Position numbers and translations under genes: made by a program. DNA of 23,155 bases from an uncultured Parvibacter sp. (GTDB lineage: Bacteria > Actinomycetota > Coriobacteriia > Coriobacteriales > Eggerthellaceae): assembly GCA_910587945.1 (NCBI GenBank), contig CAJUNI010000014.1:1-23155 (forward strand). Direction: 5' to 3'. Under the pieces are notes generated by a model. The model was not told the DNA's origin, searched no databases, and saw only the letters and a program-made list of their open reading frames with translations. Shown piece after piece: positions 6,536 through 14,454 of the stretch (position 1 is its first letter; every line of letters starts with the position of its first letter).

Positions 6536-8668
6536 ATGAAAACCTACTTGTCTGACGCTTCTTTGGCGTCGTTTACCCCTCAGCCGTTTCGGCGTTATGC
6601 CGCTACCGGCGCTCTGGTGATGGCTTTGACCTTTGGCTTGGCCGGATGTTCAACCCCCAGCTCCTCGGAAGCCGGTCAGGATACTGTTGCAGAAGCTACT
6701 TCTAGCGAAGTGGTGCTCGATGCCTCCGCCGCCGATGTGGAGGGCATGGATTTTGACTACAGCAACCGAGACACCGACCCGAGCTATGACGAAGCCACGG
6801 CGACAAAAATCAATCTCAGTGACGGCACTGTTGAGGGGTCGGGAGCCTCGTTTGATGCAACTACTTCCACCTGGACCGTGGACGCGGAGGGAACCTATCT
6901 GTTGAGCGGTTCTTTGAGCGAGGGCATGGTGGTAGTCGATGCCGACAAAGACAACGACAAAATTCAGTTGGTGCTTGCTGGTGCCTCTATTACCCACGAA
7001 ACCGGTCCGGCTATCGAGGTGCTCAGTGCCGACAAAGTGTTTATAACGCTGGCCGACAGCACCACTGACAATCTGCAAAGCGGCGCCAACTTTACCCTTG
7101 AAGAGGGCGAAGACGAGCCCCATGCCACGTTGTATTCAAAAGAGGATCTGACTCTCAATGGGACAGGCACGCTCAATGTTGAAGGAGCCTATCGCCATGG
7201 TATCGCCTCGAAGGATGACCTGGTCATTACCGGGGGTACCTATGTGATTGAGGCGGCCGAAGATGGTTTGTTCGGCAAAGATTGCATCAAGATTGCCGGG
7301 GGCGACATTACGGTTATGGCCGGTAGCGATGGTCTCAAATCGACGAATGACTCCGATCCGGTGCGGGGATTCATCTCCATCGACGGCGGTACCGTGAAGG
7401 TCACCGCGGGCGATGATGGTGTGGATGCGCAAACCTATTGGCGTGTAATGGATGGTGCGGTAACGGTGGTGAGCGCAGACGATGCGTTCCACTCCGAAGT
7501 CCATGGGCGCATTGCGGGCGGAACATTAGATATTGATGCGGGCGACGACGCCTTTCATGTGGAATACACCCTAACGGTGGATGATGGCGACGTGACCGTG
7601 CGCAGTTGCACCGAGGGCTATGAAGGGCAGCAGGTCATCGTGAATGGGGGCAACACCTCCATTGTGGCCAGCGACGATGCAGTGAATGCTTCAGCTCCGG
7701 ATGCGGGAACTGACAGCCAGGCAGTCGATGGGGAAGGCGACCAAGCGCCGACCATGCCCGAAGGTTTTGAGGGAATAGAGCCTCCGACGGGTATGCCTGG
7801 GGCTGACGGATCGGCTCCGCAAGGGGATCCTCAAGCCCAAGGGGCTCCCATGGCTCAAGCTGAGTCTCCCATGGGAAACCCAATGGGAGGAGAAATGCCT
7901 GAGGGAGATGGCGTCGCAGGTCAGATGCCCGTGCCTGCCCCAGGTGAAACCTCCACTCAAGGCGAAGTACCAGATGGTGTAACGGCTGATCAGGGATTCG
8001 GCGGCCGAGGTGACGCTATGGGTCACCGCAAAGGCGAGTTCGCCCAGTCTGATCAAGAGCAATCTGCGGAAGGTGAAGCCGCAGCTGAACCTTGGGCCAA
8101 CGGTGAGCGCGGTGGTGGCCGCGGAGGCTTTGGAGGCCCGGGCGGTGGCGGCATGGGTACCGTCTCTGAAGATTGTCTTATTCAAATCAATGGGGGAACA
8201 CTGATTCTTGATGCCGGTGGTGACGGTATTGACTCCAATGGGTCGGTAGAGATTACGGGCGGCACGGTGCTCGTTTCGGGTCCGGCAAACTCTGCCGATG
8301 GTGCACTAGATTACGAGCTTGAGGCTACGATCTCGGGTGGCAGCGTTTTACTAGCAGGACCTGCGGGGATGGCGGCAAGCTTTACCGGTGGGATCCAGCC
8401 GTTTGCTCTAGTCTCAGCTCAAGGAGCAGCGGGAAGCACCATTACCCTGAAGAGCGCTCAAGGGGAATCTCTCGTCTCCATGACCGCGGTACGAGCCTTC
8501 CAAACAGTGGTGGTTTCAGCTCCTGGATTGACGGAAGGGGAGTCTGTCTCCGTAGTAGTGACGAATGCTTCTGGTCAAGAAAGTACTGCGAGCGCCACGG
8601 TTTCGACGGAGCCCTCTGCCCAAGGAGGCTTTGGGGGACCGGCCATGGGCGGGCGCATGAGAGCCTAA
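6536..8668 (+). CDS. carbohydrate-binding-domain (DUF4353-like) surface lipoprotein
   Basis: A 710-residue predicted lipoprotein. The signal peptide (hydrophobic 23-36) ends in the lipobox LAGC with lipidated C38. Residues about 90-385 form many short beta-strand repeats with GGT..V and DD(A/G) turns (for example AGDDGVDAQ, SADDAFHS, AGDDAFHVE, ASDDAVNAS), typical of a right-handed beta-helix as in DUF4353. The helix is interrupted at about 386-541 by a Gly/Pro/Met/Gln/Glu-rich low-complexity region ending in GGFGGPGGGGMG. It resumes at SEDCLIQINGGTLILDAGGD and ends in a beta-rich domain. A possible ribosome site, ATAGGAG (6518-6524), is rather far (11 nt) from the ATG. Proteins of this type are repeatedly found beside VTC and DUF4956 genes; ligand and function are unknown. 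It is the third gene of the presumed operon, after a 153-bp gap. Confidence 0.85.
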   Translation: MKTYLSDASLASFTPQPFRRYAATGALVMALTFGLAGCSTPSSSEAGQDTVAEATSSEVVLDASAADVEGMDFDYSNRDTDPSYDEATATKINLSDGTVEGSGASFDATTSTWTVDAEGTYLLSGSLSEGMVVVDADKDNDKIQLVLAGASITHETGPAIEVLSADKVFITLADSTTDNLQSGANFTLEEGEDEPHATLYSKEDLTLNGTGTLNVEGAYRHGIASKDDLVITGGTYVIEAAEDGLFGKDCIKIAGGDITVMAGSDGLKSTNDSDPVRGFISIDGGTVKVTAGDDGVDAQTYWRVMDGAVTVVSADDAFHSEVHGRIAGGTLDIDAGDDAFHVEYTLTVDDGDVTVRSCTEGYEGQQVIVNGGNTSIVASDDAVNASAPDAGTDSQAVDGEGDQAPTMPEGFEGIEPPTGMPGADGSAPQGDPQAQGAPMAQAESPMGNPMGGEMPEGDGVAGQMPVPAPGETSTQGEVPDGVTADQGFGGRGDAMGHRKGEFAQSDQEQSAEGEAAAEPWANGERGGGRGGFGGPGGGGMGTVSEDCLIQINGGTLILDAGGDGIDSNGSVEITGGTVLVSGPANSADGALDYELEATISGGSVLLAGPAGMAASFTGGIQPFALVSAQGAAGSTITLKSAQGESLVSMTAVRAFQTVVVSAPGLTEGESVSVVVTNASGQESTASATVSTEPSAQGGFGGPAMGGRMRA

Positions 8669-8807
8669 CGGAACTATGCCAAAGGAGCCGTTTGATAACA
8701 GAATTATGAAGGTTTGGGTGAAGAAATAATTCTAGGATGAAACAACTCAACAATTGTGAGAAATTTGAAAATGACGGGAAAAAAGGCCTCGAACTGGGAA
8801 CTTGGGG
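8669..8807. other. AT-rich intergenic stretch
   Basis: Noticeably richer in A+T than the flanking genes. A weak AACGG/CCGTT inverted repeat lies just after the lipoprotein stop codon. I see no gene and no clear terminator. Confidence 0.4.
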
Positions 8808-8836
8808 TTGCTGACCTAGGGTGCTTGTGGTAAATT
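8808..8836 (+). promoter_or_regulatory. candidate promoter of the cell-wall hydrolase gene
   Basis: TTGCTG (8808-8813), a 17-bp spacer and TAAATT (8831-8836), preceded by TGG as an extended -10. The match is moderate. It would give a leader of about 130 nt before the ATG at 8976. Confidence 0.35.
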
Positions 8837-8853
8837 TCGACATGGTTTGTAAG

Positions 8854-8942
8854 GTCGTTTCCGAGTTGTTACCTAGAAACGACAGGCATAAAAAGTGAAT
8901 TAAGTTATTCGCCAAGGCAGCACCTTACGGTTGTCTTGGCGA
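8854..8942 (+). other. structured 5' leader of the cell-wall hydrolase gene
   Basis: Two stem-loops: GTCGTTTC (8854-8861) with GAAACGAC (8876-8883), perfect 8 bp, and an 11-bp stem of 8909-8919 with 8932-8942 (one wobble). Neither has a T-run. I looked for the c-di-AMP (ydaO) riboswitch known from actinobacterial cell-wall hydrolase genes and did not find its conserved GGGGGACCC or GGGGTGAAT blocks. Confidence 0.5.
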
Positions 8943-8975
8943 GTCGTTCTATCCGATGATGAAAGTGGGTTTATC

Positions 8976-10823
8976 ATGAAGGAGAACGAAGTCCAAAAGA
9001 AAGCGCGGTTGCGGCGCAGGCGCACGCGTTTTCAGATTGCCGGAGGCATCGTTGCGGTATGCACGGTGGGCCTCGTGGCGTTCTGCGGTTTAGCCATGTC
9101 CTTTGAGGGCCCTGCTCAGGCAGAGACTCCCGCGGTGTATCAGGATGTCATTTTTGGTGACGACGGCAGTGCCTATGTCATTATCGATGGCAAGCAAGTG
9201 GCTGTGGATCCGAACACCGGTCAACTGGCAACTACGCCTGAGCCGGCACCAGCACCCGAACCTCCAGCACCGGCCGAGCCCGAAACGCCTGCCGAGCCTG
9301 AAGTTCCTGCTACGCCCGAGGTGCCTGAGGCACCGGAGCCTACGACCCCGGTCGATCCTGTTGATCCCGTAGATCCAGTGAATCCGGTTGATCCGGTAGA
9401 TCCTCCGGTTGACCCAGTTGACCCTGTCGATCCGGTTGATCCGGTTGACCCCGTAGAGCCTACGGATCCCACTGAGCCGACAGATCCCGAGGATCCCACT
9501 AAGCCGGTTGATCCTAGCGATCCCACGAAGCCTACGGATCCCGTAGAGCCCACGGATCCTGAGGATCCTGAGCAGCCTGCCGAGCCCGAGACCCCTGCTG
9601 AGCCCGAGACCCCCGAGCTTCCTGCCAATCCCATCGTGGGTCCTGACGGCAAAGATCCTTCGGGCGAGCCTCAAGATTTCATCTTTGTGATTGATCCGGC
9701 CTACGATCCGCTTCAGGGACCGGAAACCTATCCGGCCTGGTCCTATGCGGGTAGCACGTTCTATGTACCTCGTCACTACACCACCGACATGAACACCGAG
9801 AAGTTCATTGCGGTTATCGGTGAGCAAGCCCGCCAGATTGGCCAAGAGCGCGACCTCTATGCTTCCGTCATGATTGCTCAAGCAATCCTGGAATCCGGTT
9901 CGGGCACCTCGGCTTTGTCTCAGGCTCCGAACTACAACATCTTTGGCATCAAGGGTTCCTATGATGGCAAGACGGTCACCATGCGTACCCATGAAGATGA
10001 TGGCACCGGCCAAACCTTCTATGTGCTGGCTAACTTCCGTAAGTACAACAGCTATCGGGAGTCCATGGAAGACTACGCCGATGTGCTGACCACCGGTTTG
10101 GCTGCCTATTATGCGCCGGCTCGCAAGAGCAATGCTCCTACCTACGTAGATGCGGCTAACTACCTTGAGGGTCGCTACGCCACGGATACGTTCTATTCCG
10201 AGAAGCTACAGGATCTCATTGTTACCTACAATCTGACCCGCTTCGACCAGCCTCTGGATTATGAGTTGGTAACTCCTATTACGGTTCCCACCGTTAACGA
10301 AGAAACCGGCAAGGTGGAGCTTGAGAACCGTACCCTGACGGACTTGGTTGCTGAGACCACCGATCAGCTGGGCGTGCCCTATCTCTGGGGCGGCACCACT
10401 CCCTTTGGCTTTGACTGCTCTGGTCTCGTGCAATATGCCTATCGCCAGGCGTTGAACGTAGACATTCCGCGTACCACCTACTTCCAGTGCGTGAAGGGCG
10501 AAGACGTTGACTTTGCTGATCTGCACATGGGCGACCTGCTCTTCTTCGAGCGCAACGGCCAGGTAGGTCACGTGGCTATGTATCTGGCCGACGGCTACTA
10601 CATCCAGGCACCCCACACCGGTGACGTGGTAAAGGTAACGGCTATGGAAGATCAGATGCCCACCTTTGCCAAGCGCATCCTTCCGACCAAGCCGGTAGAT
10701 GCTACCGCTCCGGTGGTGCCCGTTGACGACAACAGCCAGGCATTCAATACGCTGCGCAAGTCCATTGATAACTCTCGCCTGATGACGGCACCGGTTATCG
10801 CGTTAGGTCAAGCCATCGCCTAA
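8976..10823 (+). CDS. secreted glucosaminidase - NlpC/P60 peptidoglycan hydrolase
   Basis: A 615-residue exported cell-wall hydrolase. A basic N-terminus (9-18, mostly Arg) precedes a hydrophobic signal or anchor (20-42) with a possible cleavage at AQA-ET. Residues 86-217 are a Pro-rich linker, including about 15 Val-Asp-Pro-type units (125-160). A glucosaminidase domain (about 270-415) carries the probable catalytic Glu in AQAILESGSG (E306). A C-terminal NlpC/P60 domain (455-570) has catalytic C481 in FDCSG, H532 in GHVAMY and H547. Together they would cut glycan strands and stem peptides. I chose ATG 8976, where MKENEVQKK begins a normal export signal; an in-frame TTG at 8931 would place the start inside the leader hairpin. 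The ribosome site is weak (AAAGTGG). The gene is monocistronic, with its own terminator. Confidence 0.93.
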   Translation: MKENEVQKKARLRRRRTRFQIAGGIVAVCTVGLVAFCGLAMSFEGPAQAETPAVYQDVIFGDDGSAYVIIDGKQVAVDPNTGQLATTPEPAPAPEPPAPAEPETPAEPEVPATPEVPEAPEPTTPVDPVDPVDPVNPVDPVDPPVDPVDPVDPVDPVDPVEPTDPTEPTDPEDPTKPVDPSDPTKPTDPVEPTDPEDPEQPAEPETPAEPETPELPANPIVGPDGKDPSGEPQDFIFVIDPAYDPLQGPETYPAWSYAGSTFYVPRHYTTDMNTEKFIAVIGEQARQIGQERDLYASVMIAQAILESGSGTSALSQAPNYNIFGIKGSYDGKTVTMRTHEDDGTGQTFYVLANFRKYNSYRESMEDYADVLTTGLAAYYAPARKSNAPTYVDAANYLEGRYATDTFYSEKLQDLIVTYNLTRFDQPLDYELVTPITVPTVNEETGKVELENRTLTDLVAETTDQLGVPYLWGGTTPFGFDCSGLVQYAYRQALNVDIPRTTYFQCVKGEDVDFADLHMGDLLFFERNGQVGHVAMYLADGYYIQAPHTGDVVKVTAMEDQMPTFAKRILPTKPVDATAPVVPVDDNSQAFNTLRKSIDNSRLMTAPVIALGQAIA

Positions 10824-10850
10824 GTTGCTTCCAGTCAAGAGTTTGTAAGA

Positions 10851-10880
10851 GGCGCCTTCCTTCGGGAGGGCGCCTTTTTT
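10851..10880 (+). terminator. intrinsic terminator with UUCG tetraloop
   Basis: GGCGCCTTCC (10851-10860), loop TTCG, GGAGGGCGCC (10865-10874), then TTTTTT. A 10-bp stem with one wobble; it ends the hydrolase transcript. Confidence 0.92.
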
Positions 10881-10975
10881 ATGTTGGGGAGAGAAGCTAG
10901 GGTGGCCTTCGGGCATTTCGCGGCTATTCGCGCGGGGCTTTCATGAATATCGTCGTTCACTTTAGTCGGGAAGAG

Positions 10976-11043
10976 TAGAATAGGCAAAGTGGCCAGAGCT
11001 TGCGCGAGGGAGAGAGACCGCTGACGCGCTGAAGTGCGCCACT
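10976..11043 (+). promoter_or_regulatory. possible promoter and leader stem of the ilvE operon
   Basis: TAGAAT (10976-10981) is a good -10, but no recognisable -35 precedes it. Downstream, AGTGG (10988-10992) can pair with CCACT (11039-11043), and GCGCG (11002-11006) with CGCGC (11025-11029), forming a nested stem before the ribosome site. No T-box or leader peptide is recognisable. Confidence 0.3.
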
Positions 11044-11069
11044 GTTTAACCAAAGAGAAGGGCACGACT

Positions 11070-11993
11070 ATGGCTGATATTGAGGCAGTAGAGTTTATTT
11101 GGAAGAATGGCGCCCTCGTTCCCTGGGCAGAAGCCACCACCCATGTGTTATCCCATTCATTGCATTATGGGTCCGGTGTATTTGAGGGCATTCGTTGCTA
11201 TCAAGACCCGGACACGAAGAAGAGCTTTGTATTCCGCCTGCGCGACCATATGGCGCGTCTTCATCGAAGCTGCAAGATTGCGATGATCGATTTGCCTTAT
11301 ACCGTCGATGAACTCTGCGATGCCACCGTCGAGGTGATCCGAGCCAACAAGCTACCGGCCTGCTACATCCGTCCTTTAGTCTATCGCGGCTATGGCGTCA
11401 TGGGGGTTGATCCTGCTGATGCGCCCATTGATGTGGTAATTGCTGTGTGGCCCTGGGATGCGTACTTGGGAGACGATGCGCTCAGCAAAGGTGTGTCGGT
11501 GGGTATTTCTTCCTGGCGTCAGCGCTCGAACAACGCTATTCCACCTTCGGTAAAAGCCACCGCTTCCTATATGAATTCGATTTTGGCCAAGCTCGAAGCC
11601 AAGGCTCATGGCTATGCCGAGGCAATTATGCTGAATGAAGTAGGACTCGTTTGTGAGGGTACGGGTGAGAATCTGTTTATGGTGCGTGATGGCGTACTGT
11701 CAACGCCGCCCTTATCCGATGGGCTGCTTGAAGGTATTACCCGCGATACGGTGTTGTGCTTGGCGGATGATTTGAACATCCCCGCTCTCGAAGAAAGCCT
11801 TACGCGTTCAGATCTCTACATTGCTGATGAGCTCTTTATGACGGGCTCGGCTGCTGAGCTGACCCCCATCGGCTCCGTTGACGAACGCGAAATTGGTCCC
11901 CGCGGTCCCATCACCCAAGCGCTTCAAGAACGCTTCTTCGAAGTGGTGCATGGCAAAGTTGAAGCCTATACGGATTGGTTGACTGAGGTTTAA
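11070..11993 (+). CDS. ilvE: branched-chain amino acid aminotransferase
   Basis: A 307-residue fold-type IV PLP enzyme that transfers the amino group between glutamate and the 2-oxo acids of valine, leucine and isoleucine in the cytoplasm. Family signatures are LHYGSGVFEGIRCY near residue 35, YIRPLVYRGYG (99-109), and PLP-binding K162 in SVKATASYMNS. Further on come LNEVGLVCEGTGENLF, and TGSAAELTPI near the C-terminus. ATG 11070 is preceded by AGAAGGG; an upstream in-frame ATG at 11034 has no ribosome site and adds non-conserved residues. The stop codon abuts the citramalate synthase ATG directly (TAAATG), so the two genes form an operon. Normal length for the family. Confidence 0.95.
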   Translation: MADIEAVEFIWKNGALVPWAEATTHVLSHSLHYGSGVFEGIRCYQDPDTKKSFVFRLRDHMARLHRSCKIAMIDLPYTVDELCDATVEVIRANKLPACYIRPLVYRGYGVMGVDPADAPIDVVIAVWPWDAYLGDDALSKGVSVGISSWRQRSNNAIPPSVKATASYMNSILAKLEAKAHGYAEAIMLNEVGLVCEGTGENLFMVRDGVLSTPPLSDGLLEGITRDTVLCLADDLNIPALEESLTRSDLYIADELFMTGSAAELTPIGSVDEREIGPRGPITQALQERFFEVVHGKVEAYTDWLTEV

Positions 11994-13589
11994 ATGGCAG
12001 AAGTAATTCTTTACGACTGCACCCTGCGTGACGGGGAACAGTGCGAAGGGATTTCCCTTTCTCTGGAAGATAAATTGCATATTGCGCGGCGCCTTGATGA
12101 GCTGGGCATCGACATTATCGAAGGGGGCTTTCCAGCCTCCAACCCCAAAGATATTGCCTTCTTTAAGGCTATGCGGGAAACGCCGTTGCGCCACGGAAAG
12201 ATAGCAGCCTTTGGTTCCACCTGTAAAAAGGGCGTAGCTCCCGAAGAGGATCAGGGTTTAGCGGATCTCTTGGCGAGCGGAGCGCCGGTGGTAACCATCG
12301 TGGGAAAGACCTGGGATGCCCAAGTCACCCGGGCGCTCCAGACCACATTGGAAGAAAACCTTCGCATGATTGCGGAATCGGTGCGCTACTTAAAGGATGC
12401 GGGCCGGACCGTTGTCTTTGATGCCGAACATTACTTTGATGGCATGAAGGCAAACAAGGACTATGCCTTTGCCTGCGTGAAGGCTGCCTCTGATGCAGGT
12501 GCCGACTCTATCGACCTTTGTGATACAAACGGGGGATGCCTGCCCCATGAGCTGGACGAGCTGGTGGATCAAACCGTCGTCGCGTTTCCAAGCCAGCAAT
12601 TCGGTATTCACTGTCATAACGATACGGGCTGTGCTGTGGCCAACGCTCTGAGCGCCCAAGCTCATGGTGTGGTCCAAATTCAAGGCACGGTTAATGGCAT
12701 TGGCGAGCGCGTGGGTAACACCGATCTGCTGACTGTCATTGCTGACTTGCAGTTAAAGCGAAACGTGCCCTGCGTATCCGACGCTCAGCTGGCGTCTCTC
12801 ACCAGCGTGGCGCAGTACGTGGCCGAGATGTGCAATATATCGCTTTCGCCCCACCACCCTTACGTGGGATCATCGGCGTTCGCTCACAAAGGAGGGCTGC
12901 ACGCCAGTGCCATCGCGCGCTTCCCCGAAGCTTACGAACATACCAACCCGGAATGGGTAGGCAATGAAACGCGCATGGTGGTCAGTGAACTTGCAGGCAA
13001 AGCGTCGCTCATCCAAAAGGCAGCGGCTCTGGGTTTTGACCTCGAAGCCCAAGGGGTAGATGTCCAAGGCATCTTGGATGACATCAAATATCGCGAATCT
13101 CTAGGCTACACCTATGAGGTGGCCGATGGGTCGCTGGCTCTCCTTATCATGCGTCACTTGGGTCATCATGAACCGGCGTTCAAGCTGGAAAGTTTCCGGG
13201 TGATTGTGGATGACCGCGAAGACACGGGCGCTTACGCAAAAGATGCTATGTCGGAGGCCACCATTAAGCTTCACGTAGGAACCGAGCGCTTTGTGGCCAC
13301 TGGTGAGGGGGCGGGCCCGGTAGGTGCCCTCGACAGCGCCCTGCGTCTTGCCATTAGCACGGCCTATCCTGAGATAGCAGCTATGGAACTCATTGACTAC
13401 AAAGTTCGTTTGTTGGATGAAAGTCAGGGAACCGACGCCATCACTCGGGTTACCATCACTACTGCTGATGGTTTTGGCAGTTGGGGCACCGTTGGCGTAT
13501 CTGAGAACGTCATCGAGGCTTCCTGGAATGCGTTGGTTGATTCCGTCGAGTATGGACTTTGTCGAAAGAAGGCGCGTGACCATGGGTGA
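11994..13589 (+). CDS. cimA: (R)-citramalate synthase
   Basis: A 531-residue enzyme of the isopropylmalate/homocitrate synthase superfamily. It condenses acetyl-CoA with pyruvate to citramalate, the first step of threonine-independent isoleucine synthesis. The TIM-barrel part shows YDCTLRDGEQCEGISLS (7-23) and the citramalate-synthase-type segment FDAEHYFDGMKANKDYA. Next come LCDTNGG and the metal site GIHCHNDTG with H206 and H208, then the GTVNGIGERVGN loop. Residues from about 390 form the C-terminal LeuA-type regulatory domain, where isoleucine feedback would act. The FDGMKAN/CDTNGG pattern and length fit citramalate synthase better than LeuA. It has no gap to ilvE and overlaps the regulator gene by 8 bp. 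Confidence 0.93.
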   Translation: MAEVILYDCTLRDGEQCEGISLSLEDKLHIARRLDELGIDIIEGGFPASNPKDIAFFKAMRETPLRHGKIAAFGSTCKKGVAPEEDQGLADLLASGAPVVTIVGKTWDAQVTRALQTTLEENLRMIAESVRYLKDAGRTVVFDAEHYFDGMKANKDYAFACVKAASDAGADSIDLCDTNGGCLPHELDELVDQTVVAFPSQQFGIHCHNDTGCAVANALSAQAHGVVQIQGTVNGIGERVGNTDLLTVIADLQLKRNVPCVSDAQLASLTSVAQYVAEMCNISLSPHHPYVGSSAFAHKGGLHASAIARFPEAYEHTNPEWVGNETRMVVSELAGKASLIQKAAALGFDLEAQGVDVQGILDDIKYRESLGYTYEVADGSLALLIMRHLGHHEPAFKLESFRVIVDDREDTGAYAKDAMSEATIKLHVGTERFVATGEGAGPVGALDSALRLAISTAYPEIAAMELIDYKVRLLDESQGTDAITRVTITTADGFGSWGTVGVSENVIEASWNALVDSVEYGLCRKKARDHG

Positions 13590-13881
13590 TATTCGTACCA
13601 AAGAGGTAAACGATCTACTTCGCGTCCTTGCAACCTTGCAGGATGAAGACACCATTTTCGCCCTCCTTGAGGACATGTTCACCATTCGCGAAATCCGAGA
13701 GACTTCCCAACGGCTCGCAGTAGCCCGGCTGCTTTCCGAGGGGAAATCCTATGCCTCCATCGAGGAAACAACTGGCGCTTCTGCCACCACCATTGCCCGG
13801 GTATCAAAATGCCTCAGCTACGGAACCGGGGGCTATAAAGCTGCCCTGGCCACCCTTGAGGCGAAAGGGGAAAAAGAGTGA
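13582..13881 (+). CDS. TrpR/YerC-YecD-family DNA-binding regulator
   Basis: A 99-residue protein of the TrpR-like YerC/YecD family. It is all-helical, with a TrpR-type helix-turn-helix at about residues 44-79 (QRLAVARLLSEGKSYASIEE, then TGASATTIARVSKCL). The motif LEDMFTIREI (29-38) is typical of the family. TrpR itself senses tryptophan; the ligand of YerC-type proteins is not generally known. ATG 13582 has AGAAGG upstream and overlaps the end of cimA by 8 bp. The stop overlaps the next gene's GTG by 4 bp, so it is translated as part of the operon and may control it. The longer frame starting at 13393 is only an extension into cimA. Confidence 0.88.
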   Translation: MGDIRTKEVNDLLRVLATLQDEDTIFALLEDMFTIREIRETSQRLAVARLLSEGKSYASIEETTGASATTIARVSKCLSYGTGGYKAALATLEAKGEKE

Positions 13882-14441
13882 CCGTTTTATTTGTGAATGC
13901 CTGTTTGCGTGGAGAAGACTCGCGCACCTTAGAGCTGTGTCGAGAGTACTTAGAGGGTGTTGACTATACCGAGGTGACCCTCGGCGACTTGAAGCTTGAT
14001 CCCTTTTATGGGGAATCCGTAGCTTATCGTGCTCAGCTTGAAAAGGCGGGCGTATTTGATGATAGCGTGTTTGACCTGGCAAAACAGTTTGCTGAGGCCG
14101 AGGAAATTGTTATCGGCGCGCCCTATTGGGACCTGTCTTTCCCGGCAGCTCTAAAGGTTTATATCGAGCACGTTAGTGTGTGTGAGATTACGTTCCACTA
14201 CACCGAAGATGCGCGCTGCGAAGGGTTGTGCGCGGCCAAGCGCCTCACCTACATCACCACGGCTGGCGGCTCGTTGACCGGGGCTAATTTTGGCTATGAA
14301 TACCTCTGTGGCATTGCTGCTATGTTCGGTATTCCGGAAACGCGGATGGTAGCCGCTGAGTGCATGGATGTAGTGGGCGCCGACCATGAGGCCGCCATGG
14401 ACCAAGCCCGCGCCCAAATCGCGAAACTTCGCTCTGAGTAA
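13878..14441 (+). CDS. flavodoxin-fold NAD(P)H-dependent oxidoreductase
   Basis: A 187-residue flavodoxin-like reductase (AcpD/MdaB-like), expected to bind FMN or FAD and reduce quinones, azo or nitro compounds. The N-terminal strand and phosphate loop read LFVNACLRGEDSRT. The flavin-contacting segment GAPYWDLSFPAALKVYIEHV (80-99) matches the family's P-Y-W...P-A.LK pattern. TTAGG (127-131) forms the next flavin loop. It starts at GTG 13878, overlapping the regulator stop by 4 bp (GTGA), with AAAGGGG upstream. It is the last gene of the operon. Its link to isoleucine synthesis is unclear; substrate unknown. Confidence 0.88.
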   Translation: MTVLFVNACLRGEDSRTLELCREYLEGVDYTEVTLGDLKLDPFYGESVAYRAQLEKAGVFDDSVFDLAKQFAEAEEIVIGAPYWDLSFPAALKVYIEHVSVCEITFHYTEDARCEGLCAAKRLTYITTAGGSLTGANFGYEYLCGIAAMFGIPETRMVAAECMDVVGADHEAAMDQARAQIAKLRSE

Positions 14442-14454
14442 TTCCCCCGGCTCT

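Noticed and set aside
8931..8975. TTG start extending the hydrolase by 15 residues
   Set aside because: It lies inside a leader hairpin with no ribosome site and would precede a normal signal peptide with unrelated residues.
8837..8975. c-di-AMP (ydaO) riboswitch
   Set aside because: Expected from gene context, but the conserved core blocks are absent.
9090..10013. 307-residue minus-strand frame opposite the hydrolase
   Set aside because: An artefact of the repeat codons; antisense to a clear gene and composed of Arg/Ile/Gly repeats.
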